Source: Galbula dea (Eukaryota; Chordata; Aves; Piciformes; Galbulidae). From it: a DNA stretch of 64,000 bases. Position numbers and translations under genes: made by a program. The stretch is taken from contig VWZX01001949.1 in the NCBI GenBank assembly GCA_013399015.1, positions 558,001 to 622,000 on the forward strand, read 5' to 3'. Numbering within the stretch: the stretch's first letter is position 1; each line of letters begins with the position of its first letter. Positions 51,001-61,678 of the stretch are shown piece by piece. A model generated the notes under the pieces. It did not search any database, had not been told where the DNA came from, and was given only the letters and a program-made list of their open reading frames with translations.

Positions 51001-51936
51001 TGGAGATCAACAGACATAGAACAAGACCAGCAGACACAGAACAACCCATGACTGTACCACTGAACCACCATAGCCTTGAAATAGAGTGTCCTTATCTAAA
51101 CTGTCTACTGGGGATGGTCCTGGCCACTCTTAACTTCCAAACTGTGCCTGGAAGTTATTCACGAGAATACTAGGCTGCTTGAGCCAAAACCATGCCAGAC
51201 ACCAGTCTGTCAATTTAGCAACATAGACAAATATGTCTCAGTGTTCAAGAACATTCCCTGATGCTGCTGAATTTAGCAATAAAGACTGAAAAGTCCACTA
51301 AGAACTTGCAGTTTTAAAACCTCTTAAGTTTATCCTGCCTTAAAGTATTTATGATGTCTTCAGGATTTCCTGCATGAAGGTTTTATAGCGCAGTATTCTC
51401 ACCTGGACTTTACTTTCTCCCGTAATACAAAAATCATGAGTTCTAATCTTTGTATTTTGGAGATCCAGGAGACACAAGTGCTGGTTTTATTCCATAGCAA
51501 CACAGAGCCCTGCCTTCCTTGTCACTCATACCCAGTAGCACCCACCCCTTTAAGCATGTACCAGTGAAATGCTGACACGCAGCAGAGCATGCTGATTCTT
51601 AGATCCTAGTAAAGTTTACTAACTGTATTAACACTGCTGTCTGCAGCAGCTTTAAGCCAGTTCAGATTTGTTCACCCACTCATTTCTTACATAGTAGTGT
51701 TACCTTACCTTTTGGTCCTGACAGCTCCTTTTCCATTAACATCAGAAGATCAAATGGATCCAGCGATATCACCAGGCTCAGATTGCACTAATTCTAACTC
51801 AAATTTACCTTGTAGATGCCTATTGCTTTGAAAAAGATGTTTATAGGCAAAAACCATCCTGATACTGAAAATATTTCTGGTGTCATGCTCGCTAGTGACC
51901 CACAGTTTCTTGCATTTTTTTAAGTCTACATTTTCC
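45057..51936. other. Unique DNA, no gene seen
   Basis: About 6.9 kb. The stretch 45860-46330 is richer in G+C and has overlapping open frames on both strands (119 codons on the minus strand), none with a domain. 46.98-47.03 kb is C-rich. 48.7-48.9 kb has an open frame without family resemblance. No mobile element was recognised. Confidence 0.4.
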
Positions 51937-51967
51937 CTTTGACTTTTATCAGTGATAAAAGTCAAAG
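51937..51967. repeat. 31-bp near-perfect palindrome
   Basis: The arms 'ctttgacttttatca' (51937-51951) and 'tgataaaagtcaaag' (51953-51967) are exact 15-bp reverse complements around a single central G. Pairing stops at the next base on both sides (C opposite C). It is the longest perfect inverted repeat I noticed in the window. The flanks are unique sequence with no mobile element beside it. Confidence 0.95.
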
Positions 51968-54900
51968 CCTTGGCCATGTCTCACTAACAGAGTTTTGCTG
52001 TTTCTTGTGACTGATTTGTAGTCTTGCTGGGATCAGCCTGGTTTGTATGCTCATGTACCAGGAGAAGGGCTGGCATCTTTCAGCAGCATCTGTGTGCTGA
52101 GACCATTAGCACACACTAGAATCATGCCACTGATCATTTCCTGTTCTCTAGAAATCTCCTTATCTTTAAAACCAGTCTATCAGATCCTCTAGTTTTCCTC
52201 CCCAGAGTACTTGTGTCTTAGGATGTAAGAGATGTTTACATGATGCTACTTTGTCCCTTCAGGGGAAGCTTCATTCAGCTCTGAACAGATTGGAGTGGGT
52301 TCAAAACCAGTTAAACTATGTTAGTGCAGTACTTTACTGAGGATAGCTGGTCCTTCTGAGAACTATACTGCACCCAACTTTGCCTCCATGGCCCTGCATG
52401 AGTGCCTGCAATCTCTTTTCTGCCTTTCATGGTGCCATTGTTAATGTAGTCACTGGACCATCCTCAGCCAATTTGCTTGTTGTGTGTGCTTCATTGCTTA
52501 GTTTGGTGCTTGAATTCTTATTCTGCACAATGGCTGTCCTTGTGTTGATGCCCAGAGATGTCAATTGTCCTTACTATTTGCTGGTATTTTTCTAGGATTT
52601 GGGTCTGCTTTGATCTGCTAGAATCAGTTCTACTAACAGACCCATATCTACTTCAGTATCTTCGCTTTTTAACACATACATCTACTCCTTCTGCTGATTG
52701 GTTTATTTCCAAATAAAAAAGTATCTCCCAGCAACTTTGCCTCATCTGCATCCACAATAGCCAGTAGCTTGGACATTTTTCCTGTCTTAGGTATTTCTCA
52801 GCATATTTTTCTTTGGTAGAGATAATAAAGCTTTAATTTCTCCCCCTTGTTCTCTACGATCATTCTTATTACCACATCCTCCATCCTTTTCACCACACTT
52901 GTGAGGTGTTTTGGCCAGGAAATTGATGAATCCTGGTGATCAGGTAGGTTGTTTATATTCATAATATGCATTCTCTCCCCCATCAACACAGAGAAAAAGA
53001 AGGACTGGAGGCAATTTTGCTGAATGGTTTCTCTTGCTAATTATAGAAGAAAATGAGATTACTTTTTTACATAAGGTGCTTGCTTTACAGGTGGCTAAAG
53101 ATAGGTGACATAAAGCCCCAGGTCTTGTCAAGATCCTGAGCATTTATCTTCAGAGAGCAAAATTGCTTGGGAGCATTTAGACAAGAGTCAGGCACTGACC
53201 TTTAAAGATAGAAGTAAAATGAGTTTGACTCTTTTGGTACTCTATGCTGTTAGAATAAAAATGCCCAATACTTCACTTGCTTGTCTGCATAAAGAACAGT
53301 CCCAGTACTGTCTGGTCTTTTCTTTATTTCCATCTATGGCATGGATGCCTTTGTTTTAAGACTCTATGGTTAGTAAGGCACAAATGAGCAACACTCAGCT
53401 ACTGTTTAAAGCAAGATAGAGTTTGCTCCTGGGCTTTCTGCAAATGCATCTGTCTAGAGTGAGTTACACAAATGGACAGATTTACAGCCACCAGCTGACC
53501 ACTTGTCTTTCCCTTCAGTCTGGTGATTAATTGCTTGAACATGAAGGTATGGAGAGACTCATAAGATATATCATACTAGTGCATTGTTTACCCTGGCTAC
53601 ACTTTGGATTCATCAAACACTCTTCTTTCTTCTGGAAATCACACATATTTTGAAGAAAAAGCAACAAGATCTCCCTTTAAATGAAACTATCAAAAATTCT
53701 CCAGTAACTTTGCAGTGATCTACAAGAAACAAAGGACAAATTCTTCCTGTTTCTGGGATGGCTACATGTTTGGAAAAAATATTTTCTTTATCAAACTCAG
53801 TATTATTCTTGTACTTTGTTAAAGTAAGAAAGATTCTGCATCCTTCAGGTTTCAAGCCTAGTCATGCTCCCAGCTTATAAAGTGGATTTGTCTTGAGAGT
53901 CATAATTTAGTGAAGTTTAGAGTAGACCTGCTGGGATTTCTTTTTTTTTTGTGGAAGCCTGGTTCTTATCTTCATCTGTACTTCCAAAATTTCCTTCAAA
54001 ATTTTTCCAGTTAAAGTGGATTTAACTAAGTGTTGTCTATGGAAAATCAGGAAAGTAACTCCCTAGTTCAATGCAAGGATCATCTCTACCTCTCAGGAGA
54101 TGTTCATGTAGGAGGGATGTGTAACCATGCTAGCACATATCTAGTTAGACAAGGTTGCTGTAGTTACTTTGACATCTAAGGTACTTCCAGGTACCCCATC
54201 ACACTGTGGTTTTTCACAGTCCAAACTCAGTGGATGATGAGTATGTTACCACCAGCTGGTCATGTAGGCACTTCTGTGACAAAGTTGTAGTTACACTGAC
54301 CTCCTTTCAGATCAGAGAGGTATCTGCTTCTGTCTGCTATGCTTGTATCAATGCAGTCAGATCTTCCATTTTAATGTGGATAAAGCCCTGTGTGGTAGCC
54401 AGATACACAGGGCCAACAGTTAAAACCAAGTAGACTGACATAGAGACAGTGTCCTCTCCTTTTAAGCCAAATGGAGATAAACTAGTTGTTAATAGCAGAA
54501 TTGCCCCAAGGTAAAGGACAAGATTCTAAATGAAATTATTCATAGGCAACCCCTTCTGCTGAAATTCTCTAGACTGAAGAGAGATTGCCTTCATGCAGTT
54601 TAATATTTTCTAGGTTATGAAAAATGTAATTCAGTTGAGAGTCACATTATATGTAAAAGAATCTGGGTTTTTCCAATGAAAAATCTGTTAGTGTTCTAGA
54701 TGACTTAATTGAAATTGAAATAATATTTACAAGAGGGTTTCTACTGGTTTGAAGACATACTTCTATCTAAACTATTTTTCAAAGTGTCTGAGTCCTCCTT
54801 TTGTTTTTCAGAATGTTGGGGGGGTTATTTTGCTTTTTTCAGTGCAGTGAAGATAAATTAATAAAGAAGTGTTATAGTGACTTAAGGGTCTCTAGCAGAG

Positions 54901-55697
54901 ATTTTTTGCTGTACCTGAAAAATCCTGAAAGTCTCCAGCTGATATTGACTAAATCAATTCAAGCCACTGCTATGAATTCTACAATACATGTGGCCATACA
55001 GGAATTTCCAGCAAGTGTCTGTAACTGTGTCTGCTTGAATTCAAGACTTTTATTATTTTTGTTGCAATTCAGGGAAGAGTAAGGCAGATGAGAGACTGGG
55101 GAAAAGGCTCTTGAATTTTGCCAAGATCCTTCAGCAACTCCTTCCCTTCCTCTCTCCCTGTTATCTAATCCCCTTGGAATGTAGCTGTTCTCACACAGCT
55201 CCTATCTGATGAATTAATGGCATTTTCATAGAAGAGGAGAAAGGAAGAGGAAAATAAAAAAGCCTTTCTGATCCAGTGTGAGAAAAGAAATTCCACTTTA
55301 TATATCTTACAGAATATCTGCTTAAGAGTTAGGCTGCTTGTGCTCTAGCAGCTCTCATCCTTTAAATATTTATTTCAACCAGGGTAACTATACCCATGTA
55401 TGGCTACAGCTCTTCTGGAATGAGACTCTTATCTTGTTCAGCCTAAGCCTCTCTGATATTGACAAATTAACTAGTAACTGGTAAACTACATCTCCAGTGG
55501 AACATATGCTTCACTGAACAGAACATAAAAAGCACCAACAATGGTTTTCTGGTGTAGGCAGAAGCATATAGATTTATTTTTTGTTCCTACAGCAAAAAAT
55601 AAATTATTTTTTTCCCATAACACATTTTATCCTTCCTATTTTGAAGTTTTAGTTAAATCTTGATCTGATTTTAGCTGAGCTGTGCTAACTGTGTGTC
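51968..55697. other. Unique AT-rich DNA, no gene seen
   Basis: About 3.7 kb without a supported gene. There is a T-run at 53941-53950 and a G-run in 'gttgggggggtta' at about 54815-54827. No recognised mobile element before the CR1 copy that follows. Confidence 0.4.
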
Positions 55698-56152
55698 CAA
55701 ACGAGGGCCACAAAACTGATCAGAGGGCTGGAGCACCTCTCCTATGAAGACAGAGTGAGACAGTTGGGGTTATTCTGCCTGGAGAAGAGAATATTCCAGG
55801 GACATCTTATTGTGGCCTTCCAATACTTAAAGGGAGCTTATAAAAAAGAGGGAGAGAGACTTTTTTATGTGAGCAGATAGTGATAGGAGAAAGCAGGGGA
55901 CAGCTTTAAACTAAAAGAGAGAAGATTTAGATTAGGTGTTAGGAAGAAATACTTAAGAGGGTGGTTAGGGAACAGGTTGTGCAGAGAAGTTGTGGATGCT
56001 CCATCTCTGGCAGTGTTCAAGGTCAGGTTGGATATGGCCCTGGGCAACCCAGTCTAGTGGGTGACATCACTGCCTAATGGCAGGGTGGTTGGAGCTAGAT
56101 GACTAGATGATCTTTATGGTATCTTCCAACCCAAACTATTCTATGAGTGTAT
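55698..56152 (+). mobile_element. CR1 LINE, 3' segment with ORF2 C-terminal remnant
   Basis: This is a CR1 3' segment of about 455 bp. The frame from about 55698 to a TAG at 55878-55880 reads the ORF2 C-terminal signature 'LIRGLEHLSYEDRVRQLGL' and then 'VAFQYLKGAYKKEGERLF'. Afterwards come 'tttaaactaaaagagagaag', 'ttgtggatgctccatctctg', 'caaggtcaggttggatatgg', 'taatggcagggtggttggag' and the end 'ccaacccaaactattctatg'. A small duplication 'gatgactagatgatct' (56098-56113) interrupts the 3' block. It is 5'-truncated and noncoding now. It is more similar to the 6.9 kb copy than to the other fragments. Confidence 0.95.
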
Positions 56153-58911
56153 GAACTGTTCAAAACCCAAAGGCAGCCTCTCCCAAAAGCTACCTGAGCA
56201 ATAGTTTACCCTTTTGTATTTCTACAACAGAATACCTAAGGTACATGTGCTCTGGATTCAAGCCCCTTTTTTCTCTCTTATTGCCAAGAAGGCCAAAGCC
56301 TCATATCCTTCACTCCAGTATGTGTCCCCAACTCTCATTTCTCCAGATTAAGCCCAAGAAACTCCACTTCCCAGGTGTGAGCAAACCGATGGAGACTTGT
56401 CTTTAGCCCTACAGTGAAGCTCTCAGCCTTTTTGGAGGCAACACAAGATTTCCTCAACAACTCTGACTGCATGCCTGACATTGCTTACATCCTAATGCGG
56501 TTCTGGTAGCTGGGTATGTAAATCAGGGGAGGAAGCTGGAATTAATAGGCATTTTATACCCCAAAATGCAAGGGAGACCAAGAAAAAGCACTTAAGCACT
56601 TAACATTCTTCGTTTAATGAAATTATCTGCCAGCAAGAGATAAAATGGGGACAGAGTCAAGCAAACAGTCCCAATGCCTGCACACAGCCCTGTGACTCTC
56701 TACCTCTGACAAGCACCTCCAGGCTGCTTTATACCCTGGCAATGGTCATGTAGTTTGTCATGACAGTTAAGTGTTCACGAACAGAGAGCACAAATTACAC
56801 ACGCACACATGCTTCACCCTCGCTGTTCTCACTGCAGCAGCACCACTGAGAAAAGTAGATAGGAGATAGGAGGCTCCATTTTTTTGCCACAGGACATGAA
56901 TAAATGTCATTGATTTCAATGGGAGTTATTTGTATCCTGCAGTGGAAGACTAGCACCCTGGTATCACTGCCACTCTCTGTTTGGCTCTTGGTATCTGGAT
57001 CTCTGCAGTAATAACAGGGCTAATCCTGTTGGCAATTTTCTCTCTGTTTCTGTTGTTTTGTGCTCTGCTTTTATTGAACCAATCACTGGCTATTAGGGAG
57101 AAACTTTCCCTCTGGCCTGTTATTCCATTATTGTTTACTATGAGTTTTTTTGCAGTTCATCTGACACATTTGGTGCCAGGCTCTGTCAGAAATGAGGCTC
57201 TGGACCAGAGGGACTTCAGGGGTTCAGGATGCACTGAGAGCTCAGAGCTGCAGAGTGGGGAATGCTGCAGATGCAAAAGCAAGCGCAATACAATATGCAC
57301 ATTCAGCAGCATGAAATACTATTCCTACATTTTATTTACCCTTATTGCTGCAGCTGACAGAGGGAATCTACATGGCCCTCTGTGATCCCCCAGCCTCAGA
57401 GTATTCCAGCCATTTCCACTTCAGAGTGCTGCATTCCCAGTTCTTTTTTCATCAATGCCCCAGCATGCAGGCATGTGCTAATCAGTTTTAGCAGGCTCAT
57501 CATTTGATTGACTTCAAAGCTAGGAACCCAGTTGCTGCCTCTCTTAAAAGATAAGAAAGGCCAGCAGGACAAGGGTTGTTTTACCTGCCTTTAGTTTGTA
57601 CTTGTCCTTTGTGGGTAGGTCAGAGATGAAAGTTGATCTGTTTTGTGTAACATTTTTCTGATTTCTTTCAGAGGCTATTGGATTAGCTTCTCACATCTTT
57701 GTCCAGAATATGCTTTTTCATCACCCTGTAACAAAACCTTCTTCCCTGGTATCACACATTTGTACTGAAAGAGTGTTGCCTTTGCTTTTTGAGTGTCTAA
57801 GGTTAAACAGCAACACAGATCTGCCATGAAATTTATTCCTTCCAAAGAGGACCAAATAAAACAAGGTCCTGTACAAAAAGTAGAATATCCAGAGCAATTT
57901 GCGCAGCCAAAATCTCCTGCTCAATAGGCTCTTTCCGTGGCAACAATTTGCAGAGGGTTGAATTTCATCAGGTATCTGGGCTTACTCTTTCCTTATTCTG
58001 CATTTGAAGAAGAGAATTCTTACGCATGAAATGGCCTCATATAAGAACATAAGTAATGTTCTGAACAACTCAGAAATGGAAAATTTAAACAACTGCCTTT
58101 TTACCCATCACAAACTCTAAAGTACAGGTTTTCCAAAGAGAAGTGAATTTTTAATGTCAGGAAATATATACTAGAACTTTTTTTCCTTCCTTCCTCTTTG
58201 TGAATTGATTACAATAATATCTAATTTATTGATTATTCACATGCTAGGTACATATTTTACCCTTTCAGTTTTGATGTACAAGACATTTTGCATATAACTT
58301 TTTGCAAGTTTCTACTCCAGCAACTGAGTTTGAACTAGTCTCAGCATGGGTTCAACCATCACAGATTTGCCTCTTGACTTTGTTTCTTATCTTGCATTGA
58401 AAGCCTCTAAGTAATGAGCCCTCCTCTCATTCACATATCCCTTTAGGTTTGGGATTTTCAAAGGCAAACAATCAATTTAAAGTTTTTCCAAACAGCAGGC
58501 AGAAAAAAATAGAAAACTATAAAAAGTTATTCACAAAAAAAGTGCAATGATGTTCTTTGCAAAAAAGGATATTTGCCTAGCATGGAGTAATGCTATTTAC
58601 ATGCACTACCCATGTGCGTGCTGGAAAGGAAAAGGTAAGACCAGTAAGTGACTTAAGATTAAGCACCAGAGTGGAAAAAAACCTGAAATGAAGCTCAGAG
58701 CTGCATAGGCATGAAGAAATACATAAGCCTTTTTGCAGTTGGTGACTCACATGGGTAGCACTTAATTTTCTGGGTTGGGGCAGAGAGGAATTACACCACT
58801 TTTTTCCTCACAATATGGTGCTAGTACTTCTAGTCCCCAGTGATCCTTAAAAAGAAAGACCTCAGAAAGAAAGAGACCCCACCTTTTCCCTAGAATGAGG
58901 GGAAAAAAAAC
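56153..58911. other. Unique DNA between CR1 copies, no gene seen
   Basis: About 2.8 kb. A 134-codon frame (56981-57385) starts at TTG and encodes a very hydrophobic first 60 residues. It lacks a recognisable family and is treated as chance. No RNA gene or further mobile element was recognised. Confidence 0.4.
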
Positions 58912-59066
58912 ATGCCTGGAGAGGTTGTGGAGTCTCCTTCTATGGAGATATTCAAAACCATCTGGACACGCTTCTGTGTGACCTGGTCTAGGGAATCCTG
59001 CTGTGGCAGGAGGATTGGACTAGATGATCTTGGTCCCTTCCAACTCCTAACGTTCTGTGATTCTTC
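58912..59066 (+). mobile_element. CR1 LINE, 3' end fragment
   Basis: The segment starts at 'cctggagaggttgtggagtc', with the following 'tctatggagatattcaaaac'. It continues with 'gacctggtctagggaatcct', 'gtggcaggaggattggac', 'tagatgatcttggtcccttc' and 'caactcctaacgttctgtg'. This is the ordered CR1 3' terminus, about 155 bp, 5'-truncated. An A-run lies immediately upstream (58902-58909). Confidence 0.93.
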
Positions 59067-59866
59067 TCTCCACTCCATCCCTTCATGTTGTCTTCGTCAG
59101 TACTCATGCCTATATCCCGTCTTTTGGGAAACTTGTTTTGTGCCAGTTATTTCTGTTTGAAGTTTTCTTTAGCTTAACAGCCTGGCTCATTAAAGATTTT
59201 TATGATTTGAGTCATATGGTTTGCTCAGTGACATCTCTCTTCCCCTCGGGTCTCCTTTCCCCACGCCTTGTTTAAAGGTTTCTCAGTGTCAATCCACCGG
59301 ATGTTTCCAACCCAGAGCACAGCATAGGCATTATGTGAATTATTTACGTCAAACACTGAAGTTCAACAGAGCTACAGCATACGCTGAATGGTTGGAGTTT
59401 CAGGGTTATTTGACAGGAAACATCTTGATGAAGGACCTCTCCTTTCTGCAGCCTGCTGTTTCATGTCTGCTCTCAGAGATGAACAGCAATCCCAGCCCAG
59501 ACAGGGCCCCTCTGTCCGACCACTGAACCACGCTGCTCACTTGTTTCCAGTTGCTTTGGCTACAAAAGAAACAGAAAAGCTAATGGGCAGAAGGGGATAT
59601 TAATTTGCATTTGAATACAGCCCAACACAGTTACTCAATGTTACTGTTGGGTAATGGGAAAATTAAGCTAAAAGGGAGTTAGCATATGGAAAAGAAATGT
59701 AGCCGATGCTGAGAAGACAGACTGCAGTTGGAGTGAATTAGTGGCCACAGCTGCTATGCAGGATGTTTTATTGCTTTCAGGGCAGGTAGCAATGCAAAAA
59801 TAAATACTGCCTTTTACACAAATTGTTACACAGCGTGGAGTGGCTGGGAAAAAAAAATCAACCAAC

Positions 59867-59904
59867 AGGGGAGAAAAAAAGAAAAAAAAAGAGGAGAGGG
59901 AGAA
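59867..59904 (+). repeat. 38-bp homopurine tract
   Basis: An unbroken run of A and G ('aggggagaaaaaaagaaa' and onward to 'gaggagagggagaag'). Homopurine-homopyrimidine DNA of this length can adopt triplex (H-DNA) structure. It has no mirror symmetry strong enough to insist on that. Confidence 0.85.
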
Positions 59905-60701
59905 GTGATGTAACTGCAATATTAGAAGTGTAGTGATGAAAAAGCCACAGAAGCAAAGGAATGCAAGGAGAGGTATCCTGCTTTCCTTAGAAAAGCAATA
60001 AACCCCACAGAAATGTTTTCTTCCATTTGTGGTGGGCCACCACTCTTTTCCAGGAGTAAATCTGGCTAATCACAGCAATTCTCCTTTGCGCAGACAGAAC
60101 TCGAAGCCAGATCTTTATACAATTTACTGTATGTTATTATAGCTGAGAGCAATACATGTTTACTGTCTCAGAGCTTTCTTTTATGTCCCTGTTTCTCAGG
60201 ATCTGGGTTTCCTTTGCTGGCTGAGGACCTGAGCAGAGGGACTCTATGACCTACATGTTGTCCCAGGGAAACCAGGGGATAGATTAGGGTTGGAAAGGTT
60301 CACACAAGCAGCATGCTTGGAGCTCTGGATCTTTCATTTCATTCAGCCCTGTTTTAGTCTGCAGCATTCACTGCTGTGTTCCCACTGTGGTATGGATATA
60401 CTACAAAATAACACTGAAAGCCACAATGTTCTCCTTTTATTTTCCTAAAAGTCTTTTTTTCTTTTCCAAGTAAGTGAAGATATATCTCTCTTGAATAAGC
60501 TTTAAACATATAGCAACCCATGCACAGACATCCTCACCCTTTTTCTTACAAGACAAACACCAGTCAGAGTATTACCTTTCCAAACTAGGTAAAATTTTCG
60601 TCAACGAGATAACCTTTTTTAAAGGTGTTAAGGCCCTGCAGTGCTCAATATAACCATCTGAAACTTTCAGTACCTTTTGAATTTTTCTGTATGTGTTCCA
60701 G

Positions 60702-60718
60702 AAAAAAAAAAAAAAAAA
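60702..60718 (+). repeat. 17-nt A-run
   Basis: An uninterrupted poly-A run, not preceded by a recognisable retrotransposed transcript. Confidence 0.9.
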
Positions 60719-61192
60719 GTTGTGGAGATGTTTGAATATTTTTTTTTTCCACAGCAGTGCCTGGGATTTAGTTACACATCTGCCAGCAGTACTGTTGTGT
60801 GGTTAGATGCGCTGCATGGCTTTGAACTTCTCGAGCATGACTGTAAAAGGATATTGTCTGTGCTTCTTATTGGTTATATCAGATGAGTCCCATTTCAGTC
60901 CTTATTTTGCTTTGCTGATCTCATTAGAAATAATTAAAGTTTTTATCTGGTTCCCATTTAGTAGCTTTGTTTAGCTGCCGTTCACCCAGCATCATTATTA
61001 CCAGATTCTTTCTAAGGGTTGATTACCTCCCTCATAAATCACTATGTTCCCATTTAGCAAATTTAATAACAGGATCTGGTTTCAATCCTCCCTACACAAA
61101 AAAGCTACTTCAGCTTTTCATTCGGACCAGGAACTTGATGGAATGTGCCTGGTGCTCAGAGCAGCTCCCAGCCCTCCAAGCAGTTCCTCTCT

Positions 61193-61233
61193 GGGGCCAG
61201 CCTGGGGCTGCCTGGGGCTGAGCATTACAGGGG
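61193..61233 (+). other. Four G4 runs, possible quadruplex
   Basis: GGGG occurs at 61193-61196, 61204-61207, 61214-61217 and 61230-61233, with loops of 7, 6 and 12 nt. Two copies of 'cctggggctg' are in tandem (61201-61220). It is a weak quadruplex candidate because of the long loops. Confidence 0.5.
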
Positions 61234-61259
61234 TATGAGCCTTCCTCATCTCTGCTGCT

Positions 61260-61425
61260 GGAGAAAGAAAGGGAAGAGAGAAAGAAAAAAAAAAAAAAAC
61301 CAAAACCAAAACCAACCAAACAAACAAAAATCAAAACCAAACCAAACAAAAAAAAACCCCAAACACCAAACAAAACAACAAAAAACCTTAACAGCAAAAA
61401 ACCACCCCCCATAAATAAACAAAGA
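61260..61425 (+). repeat. Homopurine tract followed by A/C-rich low-complexity DNA
   Basis: 61260-61299 is 40 bp of uninterrupted purine ending in 15 A. It passes directly into an A/C-only-like region with units such as 'ccaaaaccaaaacc' and 'aaccaaacaaacaaaa', running to about 61425. All open frames over this stretch are products of the skewed composition (Lys/Asn/Gln-rich on the plus strand, Phe/Gly/Trp-rich on the minus strand). Confidence 0.9.
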
Positions 61426-61678
61426 CACCTGTTTTCATCAGGCTAAAGAAAGGGAGAAAATATTCAAGTTCCAAGCTGAAAAACCCTAAAAATTCTGAAA
61501 TTACTGAAAATTTCTAAGGGGGTGGGTTTGGAATAATTGGAATAATTACAGAGCATACATGTGTTTATACACAAGTCAGCACAGACACTTTATTAGGTAG
61601 CTCTAGCAGCAAACAGGGTAAGCAAATAGGGCATGGCACATCAGCCAGGGTGTGACAAGGCACTTTGTGTAGCAGTTC
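61426..61678. other. Spacer between low-complexity DNA and CR1 ORF1 relic
   Basis: Unique-looking sequence. The right half may already be the 5' untranslated part of the CR1 copy that follows, but I see no diagnostic block in it. Confidence 0.35.

Larger units (their letters stand above)
59067..61259. other. Unique DNA with low-complexity tracts, no gene seen
   Basis: About 2.2 kb. The homopurine tract, A-run and G-run cluster inside it are listed separately. The parts at 59.26-59.5 kb and 60.76-61.08 kb look like single-copy, possibly constrained noncoding sequence (see findings). No exon or RNA gene is supported. Confidence 0.4.

Noticed and set aside
56981..57385. 134-codon hydrophobic open frame that could be a membrane protein
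   Set aside because: It starts at TTG in a vertebrate-like sequence, resembles no family I recognise, loses membrane character after about 65 residues and has no splice context. T-rich DNA readily gives Leu/Phe-rich frames.
61110..61428. Overlapping frames rich in Phe/Gly/Trp or Lys/Asn/Gln
   Set aside because: They are translations of the homopurine and A/C-rich low-complexity tracts, not proteins.
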